Assembly (NCBI GenBank): GCA_018064245.1
Contig: JAGHVO010000012.1
Span: 48,854-112,853 of the forward strand
Direction of reading: 5' to 3'
Source: Candidatus Colimorpha pelethequi
GTDB lineage: Bacteria > Bacteroidota > Bacteroidia > Bacteroidales > P3
DNA length: 64,000 bases
The notes beneath the pieces were generated by a model, which made no database searches, was not told the origin of the DNA, and saw nothing but the letters and a program-made list of their open reading frames with translations. Both the position numbers and the translations under genes were made by a program. Below are positions 8,736-16,803 of the stretch, piece after piece. Position 1 is the first letter of the stretch. Each line of letters begins with the position of its first letter.

Positions 8736-9203
8736 TCAAAACAAAATCCAATACAAAAGCATCAGCACAATGCCCACATAGATCAGGATTTTTCCGCCAG
8801 AGACAGGCTTCATGTATTCGGAGCTTTCAATGTCGAAACGACGTTTGATTTTGACGGGAGCACGTTTGGGCGTGATATCCTCCGACACCGAATCATCGTT
8901 TGCATTTCCCTGAAAGCGAGGCTGATAGTTAAAAGTTGGCATTTCACGTTTCCTGAACAAATCCTTCCAACCCAGACGACTGTTCTGTCGAGACTCTTCT
9001 CGATCCAAACTTCTTACACGCTGTTGGAAGTAAGCTAATTCCGCAGATGTATCATCGCTGGCATCCGTTGTTTTGTCAGAAGTTTCCTTTCCCGATTGGT
9101 CGGCATATTTCTTTTTCAACGCCTCCCATTTTTCTTTCTCGGGATTGTAGAAACGAGGATCATAATGGAATTGCCGAGGTTTCGGCGTGTAAAACATTGG
9201 CAT
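8736..9203 (-). CDS. tail-anchored small membrane protein of unknown function
   Basis: A 155-aa protein with a hydrophilic, charged N-terminal region (Lys/Glu/Asp-rich, probably partly disordered) and a single hydrophobic helix at the very C-terminus (about residues 139-155, ILIYVGIVLMLLYWILF). No signal peptide, so the bulk should be cytoplasmic and held at the inner membrane by its tail. The N-terminus has two FxYxPRF-like repeats (FHYDPRFYNP near residue 12 and FNYQPRF near residue 90). I do not recognise a characterised family. It lies 34 nt upstream of (3' to) the 5-formyl-THF cyclo-ligase gene. Confidence 0.7.
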   Translation of the reverse strand: MPMFYTPKPRQFHYDPRFYNPEKEKWEALKKKYADQSGKETSDKTTDASDDTSAELAYFQQRVRSLDREESRQNSRLGWKDLFRKREMPTFNYQPRFQGNANDDSVSEDITPKRAPVKIKRRFDIESSEYMKPVSGGKILIYVGIVLMLLYWILF

Positions 9204-9237
9204 TAGTTTAGAAAGAGTTATGAGTTAAGAAACCTAA

Positions 9238-9774
9238 TTACTGTTCACTGATCACTATGTTCATTGGCACGTCGAATGGTTCAACGGGAATGCTTTCGAA
9301 CATCTGGAAATCGAACGCCACACCCACCTTGCAAGCGTTTGGAGTGGTCTTCAGCAGTCGGTCGTAAAAACCCCTGCCACGTCCCATACGATTGTTCTGT
9401 TTGTCGAACGCCACCCCAGGCACGACAATCATCTCAATGGTGTCCAAATTGGTGAATTCCGGACCCGTAGGCTCGCCAATTCCAAATTGTTCACCCGCCT
9501 GCATACATTCTGGTCCTGTGTATCGACGCAAACGTAAATCATCGCCATCCACACAAGGAAGCAGCACACATTTTTCTTTATACCATTTATTTACAAAGTC
9601 GTGAGTCTGAACCTCGTCATCCATCGACCAATAGAGCAGTAGAGTACGAGCCTTTTGAAACTCAGACAATTGTTCCACCTGCCGCATAATGCTTTCGGAG
9701 CGCTGCAGCTTTTCACAAAAAGGGACGGCATTTTTAGCCGCCCTTATTTGCTTTCTAAGTTCTTTTTTGTCCAC
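9238..9774 (-). CDS. 5-formyltetrahydrofolate cyclo-ligase
   Basis: A 178-aa protein of the 5-FCL (YgfA/MTHFS) family, which converts 5-formyl-THF to 5,10-methenyl-THF with ATP. N-terminal KKELRKQIRAAKNAV; the ATP/Mg-binding GRGRGFYDRLL motif is at about residues 130-140, preceded by VPGVAFDKQNNRMG. Length is normal for the family. Likely co-transcribed with the DUF3127 gene upstream (40 nt gap). Confidence 0.93.
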   Translation of the reverse strand: MDKKELRKQIRAAKNAVPFCEKLQRSESIMRQVEQLSEFQKARTLLLYWSMDDEVQTHDFVNKWYKEKCVLLPCVDGDDLRLRRYTGPECMQAGEQFGIGEPTGPEFTNLDTIEMIVVPGVAFDKQNNRMGRGRGFYDRLLKTTPNACKVGVAFDFQMFESIPVEPFDVPMNIVISEQ

Positions 9775-9814
9775 AATTCAGTTTAGAGTTAAGAAAATTG
9801 CGTCTAAAGTCAAT

Positions 9815-10237
9815 TTAGAATGGCAGGTCGTCGTCGGTCTTGGGCATCTCTGCGGCGGGAGCCGAAGCGAAAGGAGCAGGCTGAGGCGCTGGCTGTTGCG
9901 GAGCGGGAGCTGCGGCGGTGTTTCCTGACCAAGCATAACCCGTTGAATTAGAAGGCATCTGACCAGGAACGTAGTTCTGGATGCGGCTGCAACGCAGGTT
10001 GGTGTACCATTTCTCGTTGAATTCGCGAGATTCGGGATTGAAAGTCACCACTACTGGGCTGTTCATCGGGATGTTCTTGACCATGCTTACACGGTCTTCA
10101 CCAAAGCAGTCGAAAGCCACCTGGCGAGGATATTCGCCTTCGGTTTCAATAACAAAGCCACCTCTTACCCAAGGGCCACGAGCCGATTCACCTCTGCTTT
10201 CGGGCAGAATCTTGATAAGTCTTCCTGTAATTTCCAT
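9815..10237 (-). CDS. DUF3127 protein with an SSB-like C-terminal tip
   Basis: A 140-aa protein. Residues 1-90 match DUF3127, a Bacteroidota family with an OB-fold-like appearance: MEITGRLIKILPE, the GFVIETEGEYPR strand and VAFDCFGED. The next ~40 residues are a Pro/Ala/Gln-rich disordered linker, ending in DDDLPF. That last hexapeptide is almost identical to the C-terminal tip of bacterial single-stranded DNA-binding protein (DDDIPF), which recruits repair and replication proteins. Domain order (OB-like domain, flexible linker, acidic tip) therefore copies SSB. A role in nucleic-acid binding is inferred, not shown. No canonical SSB gene is in the window. Confidence 0.85.
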   Translation of the reverse strand: MEITGRLIKILPESRGESARGPWVRGGFVIETEGEYPRQVAFDCFGEDRVSMVKNIPMNSPVVVTFNPESREFNEKWYTNLRCSRIQNYVPGQMPSNSTGYAWSGNTAAAPAPQQPAPQPAPFASAPAAEMPKTDDDLPF

Positions 10238-10405
10238 AATATTGTATTTTTTAATTGATTTTCAATATAGTAATTATTGTTTCACAAAGTAAAAGTGATA
10301 CAAAGTTAGTGAAAAATGGCATACCATAGTAGGAAAAGTTATCAACATTCGAGTACGAATGCCTTTTCAACGCAGAAAAAGTCCGTACTTTGCAAAAAAA
10401 AAACG

Positions 10406-10942
10406 ATGTCATTTTACGTCAGCAAACCATTTACCACAGCACCGTCACAATATCGCACGGATACGCAGAAACGCATTTATGAAACGCTGGAAATGTTGGG
10501 AATTCAATATCAGCGCGTAGATACCGACGACGGTTCAACCATGGACGACTGCACCTTTATATCCGAAGGATTGCAGTGTCCTGTCGTAAAGACGATCTTT
10601 GTATGCAATCGTCAACAGACGCAATTTTACCTTTATGTGACGAATGCCGAAAAGCCTTTCGTAACGCGTGATTTCTGCGGAGCCTTAGGCATTTCCCGCG
10701 TCTCATTTGCTCCAGCCGACCAGTTGTGGGAAAAACTCGGCACACAAGTAGGGTCCACCACGGTGCTATCTTTGATAAACGATCCTGAGCATCACATACA
10801 ACTTGTAATGGACAAAGAAATTGTTGAACGACAAGAATATGCCTGTACCGACGGCACAAATACAGGTTTTATGAAGTTCGCCATGCGCGATCTTGTCGAA
10901 AAATACCTACCTCACACAGGGCATAAGATGATACTGATTTGA
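10406..10942 (+). CDS. prolyl-tRNA editing family protein (YbaK/ProX type)
   Basis: A 178-aa member of the YbaK/aminoacyl-tRNA deacylase superfamily, most like the PrdX/ProX (Ala-tRNAPro deacylase) branch, which clears mischarged tRNA in trans. Recognisable segments: TISEGLQCPVVKTIFV-like helix-strand (here FISEGLQCPVVKTIF), the KPFVTRDFCGALGISRVSFA strand, and GSTTVLSLINDPEHHIQLVMDKEI. The ATG at 10406 is chosen because the earlier open frame runs through a TACTTTGC promoter-like stretch and a poly-A run. A second relative (YbaK) lies at 14395. Confidence 0.85.
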   Translation: MSFYVSKPFTTAPSQYRTDTQKRIYETLEMLGIQYQRVDTDDGSTMDDCTFISEGLQCPVVKTIFVCNRQQTQFYLYVTNAEKPFVTRDFCGALGISRVSFAPADQLWEKLGTQVGSTTVLSLINDPEHHIQLVMDKEIVERQEYACTDGTNTGFMKFAMRDLVEKYLPHTGHKMILI

Positions 10943-11038
10943 AATTAGGAGAGAGCAAGAGCCATCTGAGGTCGCCATTTTCTCCCTATTTTTATCTAAT
11001 ACATATTCAACAATCTCGCACAAATCACTATAATTTCG

Positions 11039-11046
11039 TATCTTTG
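11039..11046 (+). promoter_or_regulatory. -7 box TATCTTTG for aguB-aguA
   Basis: Perfect TAnnTTTG match 27 nt before the aguB ATG. It probably drives both putrescine genes. No clear TTTG -33 box. Confidence 0.6.
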
Positions 11047-11072
11047 CATTTCAATACTTCAAACATAAATCT

Positions 11073-11942
11073 ATGGCAAAAGTCAAAGTAGGAATCGCAC
11101 AGATGTCCTGTGTGGCTGACAAACAGAAGAATATAGCTCGTTATACCGAAAAGGTACGTCAACTTGCCGCTGGCGGCGCGCAGATAATCTGTCTGCAAGA
11201 ACTCTTTGCGTCGCTGTATTTCTGCGATGAAGAACGGTACCAGAACTTTCAGTTGGCGGAGTCCATTCCCGACGGGCCGACGACACAGCATTTCATGGCA
11301 CTTGCCAAAGAACTGGGAGTGGTAATCATCTGCTCGATGTTCGAGAAAAGAGCCGAGGGTTTGTATCACAACACCACCGCAGTCATCGACGCCGACGGTT
11401 CATATCTTGGAAAATACCGCAAGATGCACATCCCCGACGACCCAGGTTATTACGAAAAGTTCTACTTTACCCCAGGTGATTTAGGATACAAAGTTTTCAA
11501 GACCAAGTTTGCCACATTGGGCGTACTCATCTGCTGGGATCAATGGTATCCCGAAGCATCACGCATCACGGCATTGATGGGAGCGCAATTGTTGTTTTAT
11601 CCTACCGCAATTGGTTGGGACGTACGCCAAGACGAGCACGACAACAATGAGCAATATGAAGCCTGGCAGACCATCCAGCGCGGACACAGCGTCGCCAACG
11701 GCGTGCCTGTCATCAGTGTCAACCGTACCGGTTTGGAAGGCGGAATGCAATTTTGGGGCGGAAGCTTCATCACCAATGCATTCGGTCGTGTACTATACCA
11801 AGCGCCGCATCGCCAAGAAGCGCTTCATGTTGAGGAACTCGACCTCGACGAAAGCGACCACTACCGTCGCCATTGGCCCTACCTCCGCGACCGCCGCATC
11901 GACTCCTATGGTCCCATTTTGAAAAGATATCTGGACGAATAA
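11073..11942 (+). CDS. aguB: N-carbamoylputrescine amidohydrolase
   Basis: A 289-aa nitrilase-superfamily enzyme converting N-carbamoylputrescine to putrescine, CO2 and NH3. The Glu-Lys-Cys triad is visible: Glu43 in CLQELF, Lys117 in YRKMHIPDDP and Cys154 in ICWDQWYPE. The PDDPGYYEKFYF stretch is typical of AguB rather than of other nitrilases. With aguA 73 nt downstream it makes the agmatine-to-putrescine branch; the arginine decarboxylase that would make agmatine is not in view. Confidence 0.95.
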   Translation: MAKVKVGIAQMSCVADKQKNIARYTEKVRQLAAGGAQIICLQELFASLYFCDEERYQNFQLAESIPDGPTTQHFMALAKELGVVIICSMFEKRAEGLYHNTTAVIDADGSYLGKYRKMHIPDDPGYYEKFYFTPGDLGYKVFKTKFATLGVLICWDQWYPEASRITALMGAQLLFYPTAIGWDVRQDEHDNNEQYEAWQTIQRGHSVANGVPVISVNRTGLEGGMQFWGGSFITNAFGRVLYQAPHRQEALHVEELDLDESDHYRRHWPYLRDRRIDSYGPILKRYLDE

Positions 11943-12015
11943 AGTGATCGGAGAACAGTGATTAGTGAATAGAAACTCTTAACTTGAATATTCAGATTCT
12001 CAACTAATTAATACA

Positions 12016-13050
12016 ATGACCACACCCAAGCAACTTGGTTATTACATGCCCGCCGAATGGGCAAAACACCGCGCCACATGGCTTACCTATCCACACAACG
12101 AGGACTCTTGGCCCGGCAAGATTGAGACCATCTTTCCTTCGTATCATCTGTTTATCAAGATGCTTTCCGAATGCGAACAGGTTCACATCAATGTGGAAGA
12201 TGACGCCATGCAACAACATGTCGCCGAGGCCTTGACCGCCAACGGAACGAACATGCAGAACATTGTATTCCATCAATTTCCGTCAAACGATGCATGGTGT
12301 CGAGACCACGGCCCTGCCTTTTTGCTCAACCGACAGGACGCATCAAAACGAGCCCTCGTCAACTGGAACCACAATGCGTGGGGCGGGAAATATCCCTACG
12401 AACTCGACACACAGATTCCCGTTCATATAGCCGATTGTCTCCAAATGGAATGCTTCACGCCCAACATCGTAATGGAAGGCGGCAGCATCGATGTCAATGG
12501 TGTAGGCGACCTGCTCACCACAAAATCCTGTCTGCTCAATCCCAACCGCAATCCACAACTCAACCAACAACAGATTGAAGAATACCTCCGCAACTTCTAC
12601 GGCGTGGACAATATCATCTGGCTGGGCGACGGCATTGTGGGCGACGACACCGATGGTCATGTTGACGACCTCTCGCGATTCGTCAACCCAGACACCATCA
12701 TCACGGCTGTTGAGGAAGACAAATGGGACGAGAACTACGAACCCTTGCAACAGAACCTCAAACTATTGAAACAATGTAGGTTGACAAATGGCAAACAGCC
12801 TACTATCGTTGAACTGCCCATGCCTGATATGGTTGTTTACGAAGACCAGCGCTTGCCAGCCTCCTACGCCAATTTCTACATCGCCAACGGCAAGGTCATC
12901 TTCCCGACCTACAAGTGCATCAACGACACACGTGCCGCTTATATCCTCGAAGAATGCTTCCCCGATCGCGAAATCATCGGAATCGACAGCACCGACATCA
13001 TCTGGGGACTCGGCAGTTTCCATTGCCTCAGTCAACAACAGCCCGAGTAA
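12016..13050 (+). CDS. aguA: agmatine deiminase
   Basis: A 344-aa peptidyl-arginine-deiminase-like enzyme (PF04371) hydrolysing agmatine to N-carbamoylputrescine and ammonia. N-terminus YYMPAEWAKHRATWLTYPHN; substrate residues in NWNHNAWGGKYP and VMEGGSIDVNG; catalytic His in DGHVDDLSRF; the nucleophile Cys337 sits in the C-terminal GLGSFHCLSQQQP. Full length. A terminator hairpin follows at 13072, ending the aguB-aguA unit. Confidence 0.96.
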   Translation: MTTPKQLGYYMPAEWAKHRATWLTYPHNEDSWPGKIETIFPSYHLFIKMLSECEQVHINVEDDAMQQHVAEALTANGTNMQNIVFHQFPSNDAWCRDHGPAFLLNRQDASKRALVNWNHNAWGGKYPYELDTQIPVHIADCLQMECFTPNIVMEGGSIDVNGVGDLLTTKSCLLNPNRNPQLNQQQIEEYLRNFYGVDNIIWLGDGIVGDDTDGHVDDLSRFVNPDTIITAVEEDKWDENYEPLQQNLKLLKQCRLTNGKQPTIVELPMPDMVVYEDQRLPASYANFYIANGKVIFPTYKCINDTRAAYILEECFPDREIIGIDSTDIIWGLGSFHCLSQQQPE

Positions 13051-13071
13051 CAACTTAAAAGACACAATAGC

Positions 13072-13103
13072 AAAGAGGTGAGAAATTTCCCACCTCTTTT
13101 TTT
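13072..13103 (+). terminator. Rho-independent terminator after aguA
   Basis: AAAGAGGTG (13072-13080) pairs with CACCTCTTT (13091-13099); the intervening bases contain a further GAAATTTC palindrome, and a T run follows. Confidence 0.8.
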
Positions 13104-13160
13104 ATAACGCTTGAAACTTGATATTTCAAGCATTTTTCATTTCAACAAATCCTATTTTAG

Positions 13161-14333
13161 CTATTCCACAAAGGCTTCTTTGATTCTGTTGAGGGCTTCT
13201 GCAAGGGTTTGGCGAGGACAACCAATGTTGATGCGGAAGAAATTCTCGTAATCATTGCCTCCAAAAGAAGTGCCATCGTTCAATGCCACATGAGCACGAT
13301 TGAGAAGTCGGTCGAGGCTCTCTTGATGGCTGTAGCCAAAGCCGCTGAAATCAAGCCACGGCAGGAATGACGCTTCCGGCAAAACCGCCTTGACTTGTGG
13401 TAAATCATGCTTCAAGTAATGATCGAGGAAAGCAACGTTTTCTTTAAGATAATCTTCTAGTTGCAGAAGCCATTCTTCGCCATATCGAAAGGCCGCTTCA
13501 GCACCCACGAAAGCGAAGATATTTCCGTTTGCCACTTCGTATGAATCAAGAAAATGATGAAATCGTTCCCGAAGAATAGGAGAGGGAATGTAAGAAAGCG
13601 AGCTGCTAAGTCCTGCTATATTGAATGTCTTGCTGGGAGCGATGAAAGTGATGGAGCATTCGCGCGCCTGCGGACTAACCGTGGAGAAGGACGTATGTAC
13701 GAATCCAGGAAGGGTTAGGTCGGCATGGATTTCGTCGGCGATGACCACCAAGTTGTTGCGATAGCAGATGTCGGCAATCCGGCGCAACTCTTCGGGTGTC
13801 CACACACGACCGCCAGGGTTGTGGGGATTGGAGAGAATCATCAGTTTGCATGTCTGAGCGCGCTCTTCCAAATCATCGAAATCAATCTCAAATCTACCAT
13901 TTACCAACTGCAAAGGACTGCAAACCAGTTGTCGGCCATTGTTTTCCGGCAGGTTCAGAAAAGGAGGATAGACAGGAGTCAACACCAATACCGAATCGCC
14001 AGGATGAGTAAAGGTCTGCAACACAAAAGCGATACCAGCCACAATGCCAGGAATATAGTGCAAATCATCGCGTTGTGCTTCCACAGAATAGTGTTTTCGC
14101 AACCATTGCCGCATTACCTCGTAATAACTGTCCGACGGTGTGGCATAGCCCAAAACCTCATGTTGGCAACGTTTCCGGATAGCCTCCATCACAAAGTCGG
14201 GCGAACGGAAATCCATATCCGCCACCCACATTGGCAGCAAATCGTCACGACCATAGAACTTTCGCAACGCATCGTGCTTCACGCAAGAACTTCCTTTGCG
14301 TTCGACAATCTCGTCAAAATTGTATTGTTTCAT
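13161..14333 (-). CDS. MalY/PatB-type PLP aminotransferase (probable cystathionine beta-lyase)
   Basis: A 390-aa fold-type I PLP enzyme. N-terminus with WVADMDFRSP; LSNPHNPGGRVW around residue 168; PLP-contacting ADEIHADL at 199-206; Schiff-base Lys235 in APSKTFNIAGL. These match MalY/PatB enzymes, which commonly act as cystathionine or cysteine C-S lyases, although some are aminotransferases or regulators. The exact substrate is not determinable here. It is the last gene of a minus-strand run starting at queA, with spacers of 61-84 nt. Confidence 0.85.
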   Translation of the reverse strand: MKQYNFDEIVERKGSSCVKHDALRKFYGRDDLLPMWVADMDFRSPDFVMEAIRKRCQHEVLGYATPSDSYYEVMRQWLRKHYSVEAQRDDLHYIPGIVAGIAFVLQTFTHPGDSVLVLTPVYPPFLNLPENNGRQLVCSPLQLVNGRFEIDFDDLEERAQTCKLMILSNPHNPGGRVWTPEELRRIADICYRNNLVVIADEIHADLTLPGFVHTSFSTVSPQARECSITFIAPSKTFNIAGLSSSLSYIPSPILRERFHHFLDSYEVANGNIFAFVGAEAAFRYGEEWLLQLEDYLKENVAFLDHYLKHDLPQVKAVLPEASFLPWLDFSGFGYSHQESLDRLLNRAHVALNDGTSFGGNDYENFFRINIGCPRQTLAEALNRIKEAFVE

Positions 14334-14394
14334 TATGATAAAAAGACATTAGACGTAAACATTTCACAAACCGACCAAACCCAGATCCGCAATC

Positions 14395-14886
14395 TCAAAC
14401 TACCAAGTCTTCGACCTTCGCCCCGACAACCTGAATCAAATCCTGCGGCGCAATCTTGAACTGCAACCCCCGCACGCCCGCACTAACGTAAATGAAATCA
14501 TATTGTATGCAAGAGTTGTGGATATAAGTGGGAAAGGCCTTTTTCATTCCGACAGGGCTGCAACCGCCACGAATATAACCTGTTAGTGGAAGCAACTCTT
14601 TCATTGCAATGAGGTCGCATTTCTTGTTGCCTGTAACCTTTGCGGTCTTTTTCAGATCCACCTCATCACCGCCAGGAATAACGCAAACAAAATATCCGCT
14701 TTTGTCTCCCGAAAGCACCAAAGTCTTGAAAACCTGACGGATGTCCTCGCCAAGCTGAGATGCGATATGCTCTGCGCCGAGGTCGTTTTCATCAACTTCG
14801 TAGGGGATAAGCTCGTATTGGATTTTCTTCTGGTCGAGAATGCGTTCCGCATTGGTCTTTTGCTTGCCGCCGTCTGCGTTTTTCAT
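14395..14886 (-). CDS. ybaK: Cys-tRNA(Pro)/Cys-tRNA(Cys) deacylase YbaK
   Basis: A 163-aa YbaK deacylase, which hydrolyses Cys-tRNAPro made by ProRS. TNAERILDQKKIQYELIPY begins the domain; the substrate pocket includes KTLVLSGDKSGYFVCVIPG, and GYIRGGCSPVGMKKAFPTYI is the diagnostic YbaK stretch. The ATG at 14886 is preferred over an open frame 20 codons longer, which runs through spacer repeat sequence. Confidence 0.9.
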   Translation of the reverse strand: MKNADGGKQKTNAERILDQKKIQYELIPYEVDENDLGAEHIASQLGEDIRQVFKTLVLSGDKSGYFVCVIPGGDEVDLKKTAKVTGNKKCDLIAMKELLPLTGYIRGGCSPVGMKKAFPTYIHNSCIQYDFIYVSAGVRGLQFKIAPQDLIQVVGAKVEDLVV

Positions 14887-14948
14887 ATTTGTTATATTGT
14901 GATTAGTGACTATTGGAATCTGAAAATCTAAAAATTTGAAAATCAATA

Positions 14949-16739
14949 CTAATCGACTATTTCGTCGAGTTCAAGCCAACGCAGTTCTTTCTCATCTAAT
15001 AGCGCAATAATTTCGCCTATACGCTGCGACGCCTTGGCAATCTCTGCCGTTGTTACCGATTGAGAACCGCTCAGAATGGATTCAAGTTCGCTGCGTTCTT
15101 TATTCAACAGTTCTATTTCAGTTGTAAGTTGCTCGTATTCTTTTCTTTCCTTAAATGTAGCCTTGACTTTCTGCGGAGCACTTCGCTCGTACGCAGGCTT
15201 TTCGGCACGTTGCTGTTTAGCGGCGTTTTTACGTTGCGCCTCCTTTTGCTGTCGATACTGCGAATAATTGCTATGATAGTCCTTGATTTTCCCATCTCCC
15301 TCAAAAATAAAGAGATGGTCAACGAGATTGTCCATAAAACTACGGTCGTGACTGACAATGACGAGGCAACCCTTGAACTCTTTTAGGAATTTTTCCAATA
15401 TTTCAAGCGTGTAGATGTCGAGATCGTTGGTTGGCTCGTCGAGAATCAGGAAATTAGGATTCGCCATGAGCACCTTCAGCAGATAAAGTCGGCGACGTTC
15501 GCCACCGCTGAGATTGCCGAAATAGTTGTATTGCGTAGTGTTGTCAAAACCGAAATAGGTGAGGAATTGGTGCGCGGACATCGATTTGCCGTTGTCCAAT
15601 TCAATCTCTTCCGCCACATCTTTGATAATATCAATAACACGCTGATCATCTTTGGCTTTCATTCCTCCTTGGGTATAGAAGCCAAACTGAATGGTTTGAC
15701 CTACAACTATATGGCCGCTGTCGGGACGAATTTGCTCTGTAAGCAAGTTGAGAAATGTGGATTTTCCGATACCATTGGGTCCAACCACACCGATTTTTTC
15801 GCCTTTCTTGAAGCAATAGCAGAAGTCGTCCACCATTTTTCTATCGCCAAAACTTTTGGTGACATTGTACATCTCCAGGATTTTGCCACCAATACGTTCG
15901 GTCTTTACGGTAAGTTGAGGCTTGCTTTCGTCGAAACGAGTATGCGCCTTTTCCTCAAGTTCGTAAAATGCGTCGATACGCGCTCGGGCCTTCGTCCCTC
16001 GCGCTTGAGGCATGCGTCGCATCCAATCCAATTCGGTTTTATACAAGCTTTTAGCTTTCTCTACTTCAACCTTTTCATTATAGATTCGCTCCGCTTTCTT
16101 TTGCAAAAAGTAATCATAGTTACCTCTATAGTGATAAAGTTTCGCGTTGTCCAGTTCAAGAATGTCTTGACACACATTATCAAGGAAATAACGGTCGTGG
16201 GTAACCATGAGTATCGCCAACTTCTGGCGCGACAAGAATGTTTCCAACCACTCAATCATCTCTATGTCAAGATGATTGGTAGGTTCGTCAAGTATCAATA
16301 AATTGGCGTCGTCAATAAGGATGCGACTGAGCGCGACTTTTTTCTGCTCCCCACCGCTAAGGGTGTCCATTGCTCGGTCAAGCAACTGATTTATTTTCAG
16401 TCTTCCCAGAATTTCTTCTATTCGTTGTTCAAAAGTCCAAGAATCTTCATTCTCTGGCTTTTGCGCCGCATAGACGAAACTACGCACGGTTTGCGAGGCG
16501 TGATATTCTGGACTTTGTGGCAAATACGCCATTTTTACATCACCTCGGAAGGTAACTTTTCCACTGTCTTGCAACGACTTGCCCGTGAGGATATTTAGCA
16601 AAGTGGATTTTCCATAGCCGTTGCGGGCGATGAGCGCCGTTTTCTGTCCGGCATTGACACCAAACGAGATGTCTTCAAACAACAATTTTTCTCCGTATGA
16701 CTTGGTCAGGTTTTCTACAGTTAGCAGCGCATCGGACAT
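14949..16739 (-). CDS. ABC-F family ATPase (Uup-like)
   Basis: A 596-aa soluble protein with two ABC cassettes and no membrane domain. Cassette 1: Walker A ARNGYGKST (38-46), signature LSGGEQKKVALS, then LLILDEPTNHLD. Cassette 2: GPNGIGKST, LSGGERRRLYLL, FLILDEPTNDLD. A charged interdomain linker and a C-terminal coiled coil (about 525-596) follow, as in Uup. ABC-F proteins act at the ribosome; Uup-like members affect translation and transposon excision. Note Tyr rather than the more usual residue in the first Walker A. Start at 16739 gives a normal N-terminus. Confidence 0.92.
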   Translation of the reverse strand: MSDALLTVENLTKSYGEKLLFEDISFGVNAGQKTALIARNGYGKSTLLNILTGKSLQDSGKVTFRGDVKMAYLPQSPEYHASQTVRSFVYAAQKPENEDSWTFEQRIEEILGRLKINQLLDRAMDTLSGGEQKKVALSRILIDDANLLILDEPTNHLDIEMIEWLETFLSRQKLAILMVTHDRYFLDNVCQDILELDNAKLYHYRGNYDYFLQKKAERIYNEKVEVEKAKSLYKTELDWMRRMPQARGTKARARIDAFYELEEKAHTRFDESKPQLTVKTERIGGKILEMYNVTKSFGDRKMVDDFCYCFKKGEKIGVVGPNGIGKSTFLNLLTEQIRPDSGHIVVGQTIQFGFYTQGGMKAKDDQRVIDIIKDVAEEIELDNGKSMSAHQFLTYFGFDNTTQYNYFGNLSGGERRRLYLLKVLMANPNFLILDEPTNDLDIYTLEILEKFLKEFKGCLVIVSHDRSFMDNLVDHLFIFEGDGKIKDYHSNYSQYRQQKEAQRKNAAKQQRAEKPAYERSAPQKVKATFKERKEYEQLTTEIELLNKERSELESILSGSQSVTTAEIAKASQRIGEIIALLDEKELRWLELDEIVD

Positions 16740-16803
16740 ATAGGGAGATTAGAATTTAGAGTTACAACTCAATTCGACGATTCAAAAGTTTTGATATTCA
16801 CTA

